Assembly: GCA_046565765.1 (NCBI GenBank)
Contig: JBKHXX010000026.1
Coordinates: 12,607-76,606 of the forward strand
Reading direction: 5' to 3'
Length of the DNA stretch: 64,000 bases
Origin: JBFMCT01 sp046565765
Lineage (GTDB): Bacteria; Actinomycetota; Acidimicrobiia; Acidimicrobiales; AC-14
Position numbers and translations under genes: made by a program. Shown one piece after another: positions 28,992-36,679 of this stretch. Numbering within the stretch: the stretch's first letter is position 1; every line of letters starts with the position of its first letter. Under the pieces are notes generated by a model, which did not search any database, was not told the origin of the DNA, and was given only the letters and a program-made list of their open reading frames with translations.

Positions 28992-29257
28992 CAGTCCGGC
29001 CAGACGGGGAGCGGGTAGAACGTCCCAGATCGCCCACGCGAGGGCGTCGCCGCCTTCTCCTCGTTGTCCTTCTGCCCGGTCTCGGTCGCCGGGGCCGAGT
29101 CGGCCACAGGTTCGCCCTCGGGGCCGAGAAGTTCGGTGCCGCCGTCCGTCTTCCCACGGCGCCCGGGCCGCGGGTCGGCCACGATGGGCACGTCCGGGGC
29201 GGTCCTTGTCGGGCCCTGGCTCGCAGGGGTGGTCGGGCGGCGTTTGGCCGGGGTCAT
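28991..29257 (-). CDS. Small disordered carboxysome-operon protein, candidate McdB
   Basis: 88 residues, dominated by Pro, Thr, Ala, Gly, Glu and Lys, with no hydrophobic core, so probably disordered. The last 13 residues are distinct (GTFYPLPVWPD at the end), with Trp86 three residues from the C-terminus. McdB proteins, which position carboxysomes with the ParA-type ATPase McdA, are small, largely disordered and have an invariant Trp at the extreme C-terminus; this fits, but similarity cannot be shown by eye and no mcdA is in the window. It is a real gene by context: it starts 1 nt after the acRAF stop and overlaps the next start. Confidence 0.65.
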   Translation of the reverse strand: MTPAKRRPTTPASQGPTRTAPDVPIVADPRPGRRGKTDGGTELLGPEGEPVADSAPATETGQKDNEEKAATPSRGRSGTFYPLPVWPD

Positions 29258-29258
29258 G

Positions 29259-29531
29259 TCAAGCTGCCGCCATGGTGGCCATCGCCCCGGCTCGGGCCGC
29301 GAACCCGCGTGCCTCGGCGCCGACAGCCGCTCCGCCCGAGTCGTACACCGTGACGTTGACGTACGTCTGGGCGAAGCTCAGGTCCGGATAGAGCCCGGTC
29401 TCCTTCGACAGCGCCGCGAGCCGATCGAGGAAAGCTCGGGTCTCGGAGTAGGCGGCGAACTCGAAGCGGCGGTACAGCGACGGTGGTCTCGCGACCTCAG
29501 TCCAGCCCTCGAGCCATCGTTCCGTGGTCAT
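29259..29531 (-). CDS. acRAF: Alpha-carboxysome RuBisCO assembly factor (pterin-dehydratase-like)
   Basis: 90 residues, pterin-4a-carbinolamine dehydratase fold. The N-terminus with RPPSLYRRFEFAAYSETRAFLDRLAALS and the segment GLYPDLSFAQTYVNVTVYD match acRAF, the chaperone for form IA RuBisCO in alpha-carboxysome operons. The catalytic HH of true dehydratases (DHHPD in the phhB protein of this window) is replaced by LYPD, so it should have no dehydratase activity. ATG start with GAGGAGAA upstream. It follows csoS1 after a 90-nt gap that contains a hairpin. Confidence 0.88.
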   Translation of the reverse strand: MTTERWLEGWTEVARPPSLYRRFEFAAYSETRAFLDRLAALSKETGLYPDLSFAQTYVNVTVYDSGGAAVGAEARGFAARAGAMATMAAA

Positions 29532-29570
29532 CTCGTTCTCCTCGTAGGTGAGTGGCGGATCCGCCGCCCG

Positions 29571-29594
29571 GAGCTGGGCCCTTGCGCCCAGCTC
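29571..29594 (-). promoter_or_regulatory. Hairpin between csoS1 and acRAF
   Basis: A perfect 9-bp stem (29571-29579 with 29586-29594) with a 6-nt loop lies in the longest gap of the lower operon. Flanking GGATCC sites (29557-29562 and 29604-29609) could extend the fold. There is no T run. It may protect or process the mRNA so that shell protein CsoS1 is made in excess of downstream products. Confidence 0.4.
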
Positions 29595-29621
29595 GCCGCC
29601 TCGGATCCCATCGCGAGTGGC

Positions 29622-29954
29622 CTAGGCCGGTGCCACCTGGGTTTCGCGCGGGCTGTCGGGCAGGATGGCCTCGACCTCGCTGTGGGGCCGAGCGATGATG
29701 TGCGCGGCAGCCAGGCCGTCGCCCACGCGCTCGCAGGCGTCGGCACCGGCGCGGACGGCGGCGTTGACGGCGCCCGTCTCGCCCCGGACCAGCACGGTGA
29801 CGTAGCCGCCACCGACGAACTGACGGCCGATCAGCCGCACCTCGGACGCCTTGGTCATGGCGTCGGCCGCCTCGATCGCCGGGACGAGGCCCCGGGTCTC
29901 GATCATGCCCAGGGCGATGCCCGGAATGTCGGCACTTCCATTGACGTTTGCCAT
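29622..29954 (-). CDS. csoS1: Carboxysome shell protein, BMC-H hexamer
   Basis: 110 residues, a single BMC domain (about 12-100): IALGMIETRGLVPAIEAADAM, the VRLIGRQFVGGGYVTVLVRGE strand region and GAVNAAVRAGADA. Hexamers tile the flat facets of the shell, with a central pore for bicarbonate and RuBP. Only one BMC-H gene and no CsoS1D-type pseudohexamer is in the window, whereas proteobacterial operons usually carry two or three csoS1 copies. Strong ribosome-binding site (AAGGAAGGAAG), in keeping with high expression. Confidence 0.93.
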   Translation of the reverse strand: MANVNGSADIPGIALGMIETRGLVPAIEAADAMTKASEVRLIGRQFVGGGYVTVLVRGETGAVNAAVRAGADACERVGDGLAAAHIIARPHSEVEAILPDSPRETQVAPA

Positions 29955-30015
29955 CTTCTCTGCTTCCTTCCTTGTGAGTTGAGATTCGGGTGTTACAGGA
30001 GGGGTCGGACCGAAG

Positions 30016-30276
30016 TCAGTCTCGCCATCGCTCCTCGCTCCAGTGGTCGATGATCCCGCCGATGGTGAGGTCGGTGGTGATGCTGTAGTCGCCGGCGGCA
30101 TGGCGGGCTGCCGAGGTGCTGATGGTGATGACGAAGTCGCCCGGCCGGCAGCCGACCGGGTCGAGCGCCACTTCGAGGTCGCCGCTCTCGTCTTCGACCA
30201 CCCGCAGCGACTTGTTCTGGAGCGTGGGGGTCCGACTGGTGGCGACCAGGTCCCGGACGACGCGCTGGATGTTCAT
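30016..30276 (-). CDS. csoS4B: Carboxysome shell vertex protein, BMC-P pentamer B
   Basis: 86 residues, BMC-P (EutN/CcmL) fold: MNIQRVVRDLVATSR, DPVGCRPGDFVITI and DLTIGGIIDHW are typical. Pentamers cap the 12 vertices of the shell. Its ATG overlaps the csoS4A stop (ATGA). Its own stop is 61 nt before csoS1. About half identical by eye to CsoS4A, as expected for this paralogue pair. Confidence 0.92.
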   Translation of the reverse strand: MNIQRVVRDLVATSRTPTLQNKSLRVVEDESGDLEVALDPVGCRPGDFVITISTSAARHAAGDYSITTDLTIGGIIDHWSEERWRD

Positions 30277-30611
30277 CGTCGCCCCTTTCCGTCCGCAGGC
30301 GTGGAGACCGACTCCACGACCACCAGCTCCTGTTCCGGTTCGTCGGCCCCCTCTTCCTCGACCTTCTCCTCTTCCCAGAAGTCGATGATGCCGACGATGG
30401 TGAGGTCGCTCGGGTAGTCCTTGTGCCCGGCCGCTTCGCGTGCCGCCGAGCTGCCACAGGCGATCACGAAGTCGCCGGGCTTGCAGCCGACGGGGTCGAC
30501 CGCCACCTGCTTGCTTCCCTTGCGATCTTTGACGACCAGCAGGCGGTGGAGCTCGAGACCGGGGATGCGGGCGGTGGCGACCAGCGTGCCTTCGACCTGG
30601 AAGATCTTCAT
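30273..30611 (-). CDS. csoS4A: Carboxysome shell vertex protein, BMC-P pentamer A, with acidic tail
   Basis: 112 residues. The BMC-P core (1-85: MKIFQVEGTLVATAR, DPVGCKPGDFVIACG, DLTIVGIIDFW) is followed by about 28 extra residues rich in Glu. Usual CsoS4A proteins are about 83-90 residues, so the acidic tail is an addition whose position inside or outside the shell is unknown. Start overlaps csoSCA and stop overlaps csoS4B, so the three are translationally coupled. Confidence 0.92.
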   Translation of the reverse strand: MKIFQVEGTLVATARIPGLELHRLLVVKDRKGSKQVAVDPVGCKPGDFVIACGSSAAREAAGHKDYPSDLTIVGIIDFWEEEKVEEEGADEPEQELVVVESVSTPADGKGRR

Positions 30612-32152
30612 CGCCGTGCCTCCTCGGCCTCGACCACGTCGAGGCGGGACCCGCCCCGGGCCCGCACGACTGCTTGGGTGACGAGGCCACCAGGGCCGGC
30701 CGCACCCGCGTAGCGGGCCTCGATGGCGGCGGCGAGGCGGCGAGCGCGTTCCTGCGCCCTGGCGCGGGCGCCGGGGATGCGCTCGTCGTAGGCGACGTGC
30801 ACCAGCACCGGGACCGCAACGCCCTGCGGCGCATTGATCTTGGCCAGGACCTTGATGCCGATGTCGAGGTCGACGGCGCCTTCTTCGACCGTGCCCATCT
30901 GCGCCTGGAAGGTGAGGTTGCGCAGCTGCACGTCGTCGATCGCGTCACCGGCCACGACCAGCTTCTCGGCGTGGCCGGAATCGGCGTACCTGCCGCCGTT
31001 CCAGCCGACGACCGCGTCGACCTGGCCGATGTTGTTCTTCAGCAGGTAGCCGCAGAGCCAGCGCATGCCCTCGGTGGCGGCGTCGGCGGGGTCCACGCCC
31101 ATGCACTCGGCGACCGCGTGGCGGATGAGCTCCTTGGCCGCCTCGCGCTCCAGGCTCGCCGTCTGCTCGTAGAGCGTGGCGCTGGACACGAAGCGGTCCA
31201 CGTGCGTCGCACCGGCGGCGTCGGGAACGTGGACGCGGATGGCGTCGGTGTCGGTGTCCACCCCCACGAGCAGCGTGTCCACTTTCGCCTCGCAGCACTG
31301 GGTGGACTCGACGGCACCGGCGAACTCCTGGAGCCGGGCCAGCAGGCCGTTGGCAGCGCGCTCCTCGTCGCTGCCGAACGCGGCACAGCCCTGGCGGCGG
31401 GGGTCGACGCTGCTGAAGTGGTAGAGCCCGATCTTCAGGTAGCGCGTCGGCTCGCTGGCGTCGTTGGGCCGGCCCTCGCGCCACCGTCGCAGCTCCACCG
31501 CCTCCCAACGGTGCAGCGCGTCCTCGACGTCGAACATGGCGCCGGCGTACGCGTCGCGCCAGACCACGACGGCGGGCGGCACCCGGAGGATGAAATCCAC
31601 CGCGCCGGCGAGGCGCCCGTCGGCGCAGGCGGTGATGTCGACGGCGTGGAAGCCGAAACGCCGGATCAAGACCTCGTTGCTCTCGCCCTCGTCGAGCAGC
31701 ACGGCCAGGCTCCGGTCGAACTCGCGCTCGACCAGGTTGCGGAAGGTCCCCAGCACGCAGCAGGCGTGGACGCGGCCGAGGTCGAGCGGGGTGCTCCAGG
31801 ACGACTCGAGCTCCGCCTCCGGGATGTCGACCCCGAGGGTGTCAACCAGCTCGCGATGCGCCTGCTCGGCGAAGCCGTCGTCGAACTGCCGGGGTGCCAG
31901 CCGGCGCAGGACCGGTTCGATCCGCTCGAAGGCGGCGGCGATCTCCTCCGCCCGCTGCTTCAGGGCGGCGCTGAGCGCCGGCTCGGCCAGCGGATGCCCA
32001 CCCGCGGGCGCGCTGAGCCGGAACCCCCCGTTGCGGGCCGCCTGTCCCGGCGGGGACGGAACCGTCGCCACCGCGCCGGGGCGCAGCCGGGCCGCCGTTG
32101 CGTCCCAGGGAGCGAGCCAGCGCCCGTCCGGCTGGAGCAGGGAGGACTTCAT
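30608..32152 (-). CDS. csoSCA: Carboxysomal carbonic anhydrase
   Basis: 514 residues. CsoSCA (CsoS3) converts bicarbonate to CO2 inside the shell. Zinc ligands Cys176 (TACADGR), His245 (LYHFSS) and Cys256 (RQGC) are present, as is the Asp178-Arg180 pair of the active site. They correspond to Cys173, Asp175, Arg177, His242 and Cys253 of the Halothiobacillus enzyme. The N-terminal region (about 1-60) is the low-complexity segment that tethers the enzyme to RuBisCO in other species. The ATG overlaps the csoS2 stop and the stop overlaps csoS4A. Confidence 0.94.
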   Translation of the reverse strand: MKSSLLQPDGRWLAPWDATAARLRPGAVATVPSPPGQAARNGGFRLSAPAGGHPLAEPALSAALKQRAEEIAAAFERIEPVLRRLAPRQFDDGFAEQAHRELVDTLGVDIPEAELESSWSTPLDLGRVHACCVLGTFRNLVEREFDRSLAVLLDEGESNEVLIRRFGFHAVDITACADGRLAGAVDFILRVPPAVVVWRDAYAGAMFDVEDALHRWEAVELRRWREGRPNDASEPTRYLKIGLYHFSSVDPRRQGCAAFGSDEERAANGLLARLQEFAGAVESTQCCEAKVDTLLVGVDTDTDAIRVHVPDAAGATHVDRFVSSATLYEQTASLEREAAKELIRHAVAECMGVDPADAATEGMRWLCGYLLKNNIGQVDAVVGWNGGRYADSGHAEKLVVAGDAIDDVQLRNLTFQAQMGTVEEGAVDLDIGIKVLAKINAPQGVAVPVLVHVAYDERIPGARARAQERARRLAAAIEARYAGAAGPGGLVTQAVVRARGGSRLDVVEAEEARR

Positions 32153-34593
32153 CCTTGCGCTCCGCCGGAGACGGTGACCCGGGCGGCGTCCTTCGGGCTG
32201 CCGCCGACGCGGCCGGTGACCTTGGCGCCCTCACCCGGCCAGCCGGGCGTGGCCAGGTTCTTGAACTTCCGGGCGCCGGCCCAGACGTGGGACCCGCTGC
32301 CGCGCTCGCTGGGGTTGCGCCCGGCCGCGATGTAGCCCTCGGTGCCCGTGACCTTGTCGTGGGGCTTCCAGGCGGCGGGGGAGCCGGTGATGGGACGGCC
32401 TTCGATCTCGCCTTCGCCGGTGACGGCCGCCGGCTGCCTGGCCTCACGGTTCGAACGAGGCCGGAACAGGAACTCGTTGTTGCCGGTCACCATGCCTTCG
32501 CCGACGGCGAAGGACCCGGTGATGCGGCCCGGCACGTTGGACGCGGGCGCCCCGTTGTCGGCCTCCTGCCTGGCCTCGTTCTCCCTGCCGGCCAGGCGCC
32601 GGGCCTGGGCCACGGGCACCGAGAAGCCCTGCCAGTTGGCCTCCTCGTCGGACGCCGGCTCGGCGGGCCGCATCTCGCCGTAGTAGGAGGACCCGGTGAT
32701 GTCGTTGCGGTAGCCGCGCTCGGTGCCGGTGACGTTGTCGGCGTGCAGCGGAAGGTCGCCGGTCACGGCCACACCCTCGGGCCGGGGGTCGAGCCGCCGG
32801 GCGGCGGAGCTCCCCTGGTCGGGCTCGCACCACCCGAAGGCGGTGGAGGGGCCCTGGTAGGGCGTGCCGGTCAGCGGGCGGCAGGAACCGGGCTCGTCGC
32901 CGGTGACGTTGGGCCGGTGCTCCACGCTGGGACCGGTGACGCGCTGGCCCCCCCACGTCTGCGCGACCGTCACCTTGCCGCCGGTGGCCGGGTCCAGACG
33001 GGACCGGTTGATGTGGGCGGCCGGCGCGGTGCCGCCACCCATGCCGGCGCACTCACTCGTGGAGAGGTTCTGGTACTGGTCGCCGGTGATGGGGCGGCAG
33101 GAGCCGGCCTCGTTGCCGGTGACACGCCCGCTGCGACCGACGGGGGTGCCGGTGACGGCCCATCCCTTGTCGGTGGCTTCCAGTGGGTGCCAGGCCGCGT
33201 CTTCGCTCGGGAGCACCGCTCCACTCTGGGTACCCAGCCTGGTGCCGACCGCGGTGGCCCCGTGCGGGTCGGCCCGGCGCGGGAACTGCGTCGGGCGGTA
33301 GGTCCCATCGGGACGCGGCGTCAGGTCGTCGTGGAACTTCTGGTCGGCCTCGCCGGTGATGCGGAGGTGCTCGCCGAACTCGTCGCCGGTGATGGGCACC
33401 CGGTTGCGGACCGTGGTGCCGGACACGACCAGGCCCTGCGGAGTCCGCACGTGCCCGACCTTCGGCCCCGAGGCCATGGCGGGGGCGGACCCGTCGGCGC
33501 CGACGTACTGCGTGCCCGTCACCGGGAGCGCGGCGCCCGGCTCGTCGCCCGTGACCCGCACGCCCGGGCCGATGCGCAGGCCGGTCACCCGCTGGTCGCG
33601 GTGCGTCGGGGACGCGACGACCTTGGCCGGGTAGTCGACCCGTCCCTCGGGCTGGGGCCGGCTGAGCCCTGCGGCGCCCCGGCGGCTCGCCTGGGCGCGG
33701 CGAGCCATGGCCTGGTCGCGGCCGGAGCCGGCAGCCACGACGTGCTCGTCCTGAGGGACGTTCAGGTTCTCGGGGGCGGGCGCCGGGGCGCCGGTACCGG
33801 CGCCGGCGGCGGCCGCCGTGCGGTCGGTGCCTGCGCTCAGCGCCTGCTTGCCCTGGGACAGCTGGCGGCGGCGCTCCTTGGAGACGGCGCGTCCGAAGTG
33901 GGCGGCGGCCACGCCGTCGGCCGGGGCGGCTGCCTGGGCCGGAGCCGGAGCCGGCGCCGGCGCCGGCGCCGGGGCGGCAGCTTGGGTGGCCTTGGGCGGC
34001 CGTTGACGGGAAGGGGCCGGAGCGGACCCTGCGCCGGTAAGGGCCTGCTTGCCCTGGGACAGCTGGCGGCGGCGCTGCATGGAAACGGTGCGGCCGAAGT
34101 GGGCGGCGGCCACGCCGTCGGCCGGGACGGGCGTGCGCGCCGGAGCCTCCTGGGCGCCGTCGGGCGCCGCTTGACCGTCGGGAGCGGCGGCCCGCGGTGC
34201 GGCCGTCTGGGCCCCGTTGCCGTTCAGCGCCTGCTTGCCCTGGGACAGCTGGCGGCGGCGCTCCATGGAAACGCTGCGGCCGAAGTGGGCGGCGGCCACG
34301 CCGTCGCTCGGCGCGGCGGCGCGCGCCGGCGCCTGCTGGGCGCCGTCGGACGCGCTCGAACCGTTGGAGGCGACGGGGGGCGCTCCCGCTCCGTTGCTCT
34401 GCATGCGCTCGGGGGCGGGCGCCGAGCCCGCGCCGTTGACGTCTGCGGGCGGCGCGCCGGCGCCGTTCAGGGCCTGCTTGCCCTGGGACAGCTGGCGGCG
34501 GCGGGTAGCCGCGGCGGCGCGACCCTCGCGGGCGGAAGAGCTGAACTCGCCCAGGGCGGAAGCGTCGGCGGTGTCGACCGCGTACATGCCCAT
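32149..34593 (-). CDS. csoS2: Carboxysome scaffold protein CsoS2
   Basis: 814 residues from ATG 34593, intrinsically disordered. The N-terminal region has four RuBisCO-binding N-repeats with the core RRRQLSQGKQAL. The middle and C-terminal regions have many [VI]TG motifs in M- and C-type repeats that bind shell proteins, ending just after a conserved-looking VTVSGG. It links RuBisCO to shell. The frame stays open upstream to 34671, but that part (Arg/Pro-rich) overlaps the preceding mini-gene. ATG 34593 lies 1 nt after the mini-gene stop and gives an N-terminus resembling that gene's own repeat. Internal frameshifting as in Halothiobacillus CsoS2 was not assessed. Confidence 0.92.
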   Translation of the reverse strand: MGMYAVDTADASALGEFSSSAREGRAAAATRRRQLSQGKQALNGAGAPPADVNGAGSAPAPERMQSNGAGAPPVASNGSSASDGAQQAPARAAAPSDGVAAAHFGRSVSMERRRQLSQGKQALNGNGAQTAAPRAAAPDGQAAPDGAQEAPARTPVPADGVAAAHFGRTVSMQRRRQLSQGKQALTGAGSAPAPSRQRPPKATQAAAPAPAPAPAPAPAQAAAPADGVAAAHFGRAVSKERRRQLSQGKQALSAGTDRTAAAAGAGTGAPAPAPENLNVPQDEHVVAAGSGRDQAMARRAQASRRGAAGLSRPQPEGRVDYPAKVVASPTHRDQRVTGLRIGPGVRVTGDEPGAALPVTGTQYVGADGSAPAMASGPKVGHVRTPQGLVVSGTTVRNRVPITGDEFGEHLRITGEADQKFHDDLTPRPDGTYRPTQFPRRADPHGATAVGTRLGTQSGAVLPSEDAAWHPLEATDKGWAVTGTPVGRSGRVTGNEAGSCRPITGDQYQNLSTSECAGMGGGTAPAAHINRSRLDPATGGKVTVAQTWGGQRVTGPSVEHRPNVTGDEPGSCRPLTGTPYQGPSTAFGWCEPDQGSSAARRLDPRPEGVAVTGDLPLHADNVTGTERGYRNDITGSSYYGEMRPAEPASDEEANWQGFSVPVAQARRLAGRENEARQEADNGAPASNVPGRITGSFAVGEGMVTGNNEFLFRPRSNREARQPAAVTGEGEIEGRPITGSPAAWKPHDKVTGTEGYIAAGRNPSERGSGSHVWAGARKFKNLATPGWPGEGAKVTGRVGGSPKDAARVTVSGGAQG

Positions 34594-34594
34594 C

Positions 34595-34813
34595 TCAGCC
34601 GCCTCCACCCGGGTGGACGGTGAGGGTCGGCGCGGCCGCACCAGGCGCAGCCGCGGCCGCGGTGCGGCCACCGCCGCCGGTGAGCGCCTGCTTGCCCTGG
34701 GACAGCTGGCGGCGTCGCTGCATCGCCGCGACGCGGCCGCCCCGGGCGAGATCGCCGCTGTCGGCGGTCTTCACCGCGTGGATCCCCGCTCGCAGCGGGC
34801 TCCGGCGGGCCAT
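34595..34813 (-). CDS. Mini-CsoS2: single N-repeat protein between cbbS and csoS2
   Basis: 72 residues. The segment AVKTADSGDLARGG precedes one complete RuBisCO-binding N-repeat (MQRRRQLSQGKQAL), and an Ala/Gly/Pro linker ends in GGGG. It starts 2 nt after the cbbS stop and ends 1 nt before the csoS2 ATG, in a different frame from csoS2. Its start region resembles the CsoS2 N-terminus (AVDTADASALG), so it looks like a tandem duplication. It could be a free RuBisCO-binding peptide, or the first repeat of CsoS2 cut off by a frameshift or sequence error. The protein-like linker up to the stop favours a real separate gene. Confidence 0.65.
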   Translation of the reverse strand: MARRSPLRAGIHAVKTADSGDLARGGRVAAMQRRRQLSQGKQALTGGGGRTAAAAAPGAAAPTLTVHPGGGG

Positions 34814-34815
34814 GT

Positions 34816-35160
34816 TCAGCGGGCCCCGGCGCGGTGGACGATGAACGCCGTGCCCTGGGACTGCATGTAGTTGTCGTAGCCGAGGAGGCGGACGTGGTGA
34901 CCGGGATTGGCCCGGTGGCACGCGTCCAGCTCGGCCAAGACCCTGTCCACCGACCGCTCGCCGAAGAGCGGGAGCTCCCACAGGTACCAGAAGTTGGACA
35001 TGGACTTCTCCGGCTCGGTGTGCTCGATGGCCGGGGACCAGCCCTGCTCGACGAGGTACGCGATCTGGTAGCGGAGCCGCTCGGGCGTCAGCGGAGTCAG
35101 GTAGGAGAAGGTCTCCACGTGGCGCGGGGTGGGCCCGTAGGGTTCAATGTGCGTCATCAA
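34816..35160 (-). CDS. cbbS: RuBisCO small subunit, form IA
   Basis: 114 residues. The start HVETFSYLTPLTPERLRYQIAYLVEQGW, WYLWELPLFGE and HVRLLGYDNYMQSQGTAFIVHR are standard small-subunit motifs. It joins eight large subunits to form L8S8 in the carboxysome. The ATG at 35160 has a purine-rich site upstream; 79 nt separate it from cbbL. It is followed at once by the mini-CsoS2 gene. Confidence 0.95.
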   Translation of the reverse strand: MMTHIEPYGPTPRHVETFSYLTPLTPERLRYQIAYLVEQGWSPAIEHTEPEKSMSNFWYLWELPLFGERSVDRVLAELDACHRANPGHHVRLLGYDNYMQSQGTAFIVHRAGAR

Positions 35161-35239
35161 TAGCTCCTTTCGGGCCCTCTCCTCCCGGGGGCCGGGAGGG
35201 TGAGGCGCGGGAAGTGTGGAACCGGCGACCAGCCCGCGA

Positions 35240-36679
35240 TCAGGCGGTGATCTTGTCCACGGTGTCGAACTCGAACTTGATTTCCTTCCAGGTCTCCATG
35301 GCGATGGCCAGCTCGGGGCTGTGGCGGGCCGCCTCGGTCAGGATCTCCCGACCTTCCTTCTCGACCTGACGGCCCTGGTTGCGGGCCTCCACGCACGCCT
35401 CCAGCGCCACCCGGTTGGCGTGGGCCCCGGGGGCGTTGCCCCAGGGGTGGCCGAGCGTGCCGCCGCCGAACTGCAGGCAGGCGTCGTCGCCGAAGATGGC
35501 CACCAGGGCGGGCATGTGCCAGACGTGGATGCCTCCCGAGGCGACGGGGATGACGCCGGGCATCGAGCCCCAGTCCTGGTCGAAGAAGATGCCCCGCTTG
35601 CGGTTCTCGGGGATGTAGGACTCCCGCAGCGTGTCGATCCAGCCCATGGTGGCCTCGCGGTCGCCTTCCAGCTTGCCGACGACGGTGCCGGCGTGGAGGT
35701 GGTCGCCGCCGGACAGGCGCAGGCACTTGGCCAGCACCCGGAAGTGGATGCCGTGCATGGGGTGGCGGTCGATCACCGCGTGCATGGCGCGGTGGATGTG
35801 GAGCAGCATGCCGTTCTCCCGGCACCAGTTGGCCAGGCCCGTGTTGGCGGTGAAGCCGGCCGTGAGGAAGTCGTGCATGATGATCGGGGCCCCGAGCGAC
35901 TTGGCGAACTCGGCCCGCTTGTACATCTCCTCGGGCGTGGGCGCCGTGCAGTTGAGGTAGTGGCCCTTCTTCTCGCCCGTCTCGGCGGTGGCCTTGTTGA
36001 CCGCTTCCATCACGAACTCGAAGCGGTGGTTCCAGCGCATGAAGGGCTGGCTGTTGATGTTCTCGTCGTCCTTGGTGAAGTCGAGCCCACCGCGCAGGCA
36101 CTCGTAGACGGCCCGGCCGTAGTTTTTGGCCGAAAGGCCGAGCTTGGGCTTGATGGTGCAGCCCAGCAGGGCGCGCCCGTACTTGTTGAGGCGGTCGCGC
36201 TCCATCTGGATGCCGTTGGGGGGCCCGCCGCAGGTCTTCACGTAGGCGATCGGGAAGCGGATGTCCTCGAGGCGCAGGCTGCGGATGGCCTTGAAGCCGA
36301 AGACGTTGCCCACGAGGGAGGTCAGGACGTTGACGACCGAGCCTTCCTCGAACAGGTCGATCGGGTAGGCGACAAAGGCGAAGAAGGCGTTCTCGGAGCT
36401 TTCCTTGATCGGGTCGATCCGGTAGGCCCGACCCTTGTAGTACTCGAGGTCGGTGAGGAAGTCGGTCCACACCGTGGTCCAGGTGCCGGTGGACGACTCG
36501 GCTGCCACGGCCGCGGCCGCTTCTTCCTTCGGCACGCCCTGCTGGGGGACCACCTTGAACACGGCCAGGAGGTCGGTGTCCAGCGGCACGTAATCCGGGG
36601 TCCAGTAGGTGTCGGCGTAATTCTTGACGCCGGCCTGGTAGCCGCCCTTGCCGTTGCTCTGGCCGTTGCTCTGTGCCAC
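35240..36679 (-). CDS. cbbL: RuBisCO large subunit, form IA
   Basis: 479 residues from GTG 36679; GAGGAG sits 8 nt upstream and the probable promoter lies just before 36760. An in-frame ATG at 36763 would be at or upstream of the predicted transcript start and is rejected. It carboxylates RuBP. Catalytic residues are visible: Lys177 and Lys179 in TIKPKLG, and Lys203 (the carbamylated lysine), Asp205 and Glu206 in DFTKDDE. Its association with cbbS, csoS2 and shell genes marks it as carboxysomal form IA. First gene of the operon. Confidence 0.95.
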   Translation of the reverse strand: MAQSNGQSNGKGGYQAGVKNYADTYWTPDYVPLDTDLLAVFKVVPQQGVPKEEAAAAVAAESSTGTWTTVWTDFLTDLEYYKGRAYRIDPIKESSENAFFAFVAYPIDLFEEGSVVNVLTSLVGNVFGFKAIRSLRLEDIRFPIAYVKTCGGPPNGIQMERDRLNKYGRALLGCTIKPKLGLSAKNYGRAVYECLRGGLDFTKDDENINSQPFMRWNHRFEFVMEAVNKATAETGEKKGHYLNCTAPTPEEMYKRAEFAKSLGAPIIMHDFLTAGFTANTGLANWCRENGMLLHIHRAMHAVIDRHPMHGIHFRVLAKCLRLSGGDHLHAGTVVGKLEGDREATMGWIDTLRESYIPENRKRGIFFDQDWGSMPGVIPVASGGIHVWHMPALVAIFGDDACLQFGGGTLGHPWGNAPGAHANRVALEACVEARNQGRQVEKEGREILTEAARHSPELAIAMETWKEIKFEFDTVDKITA

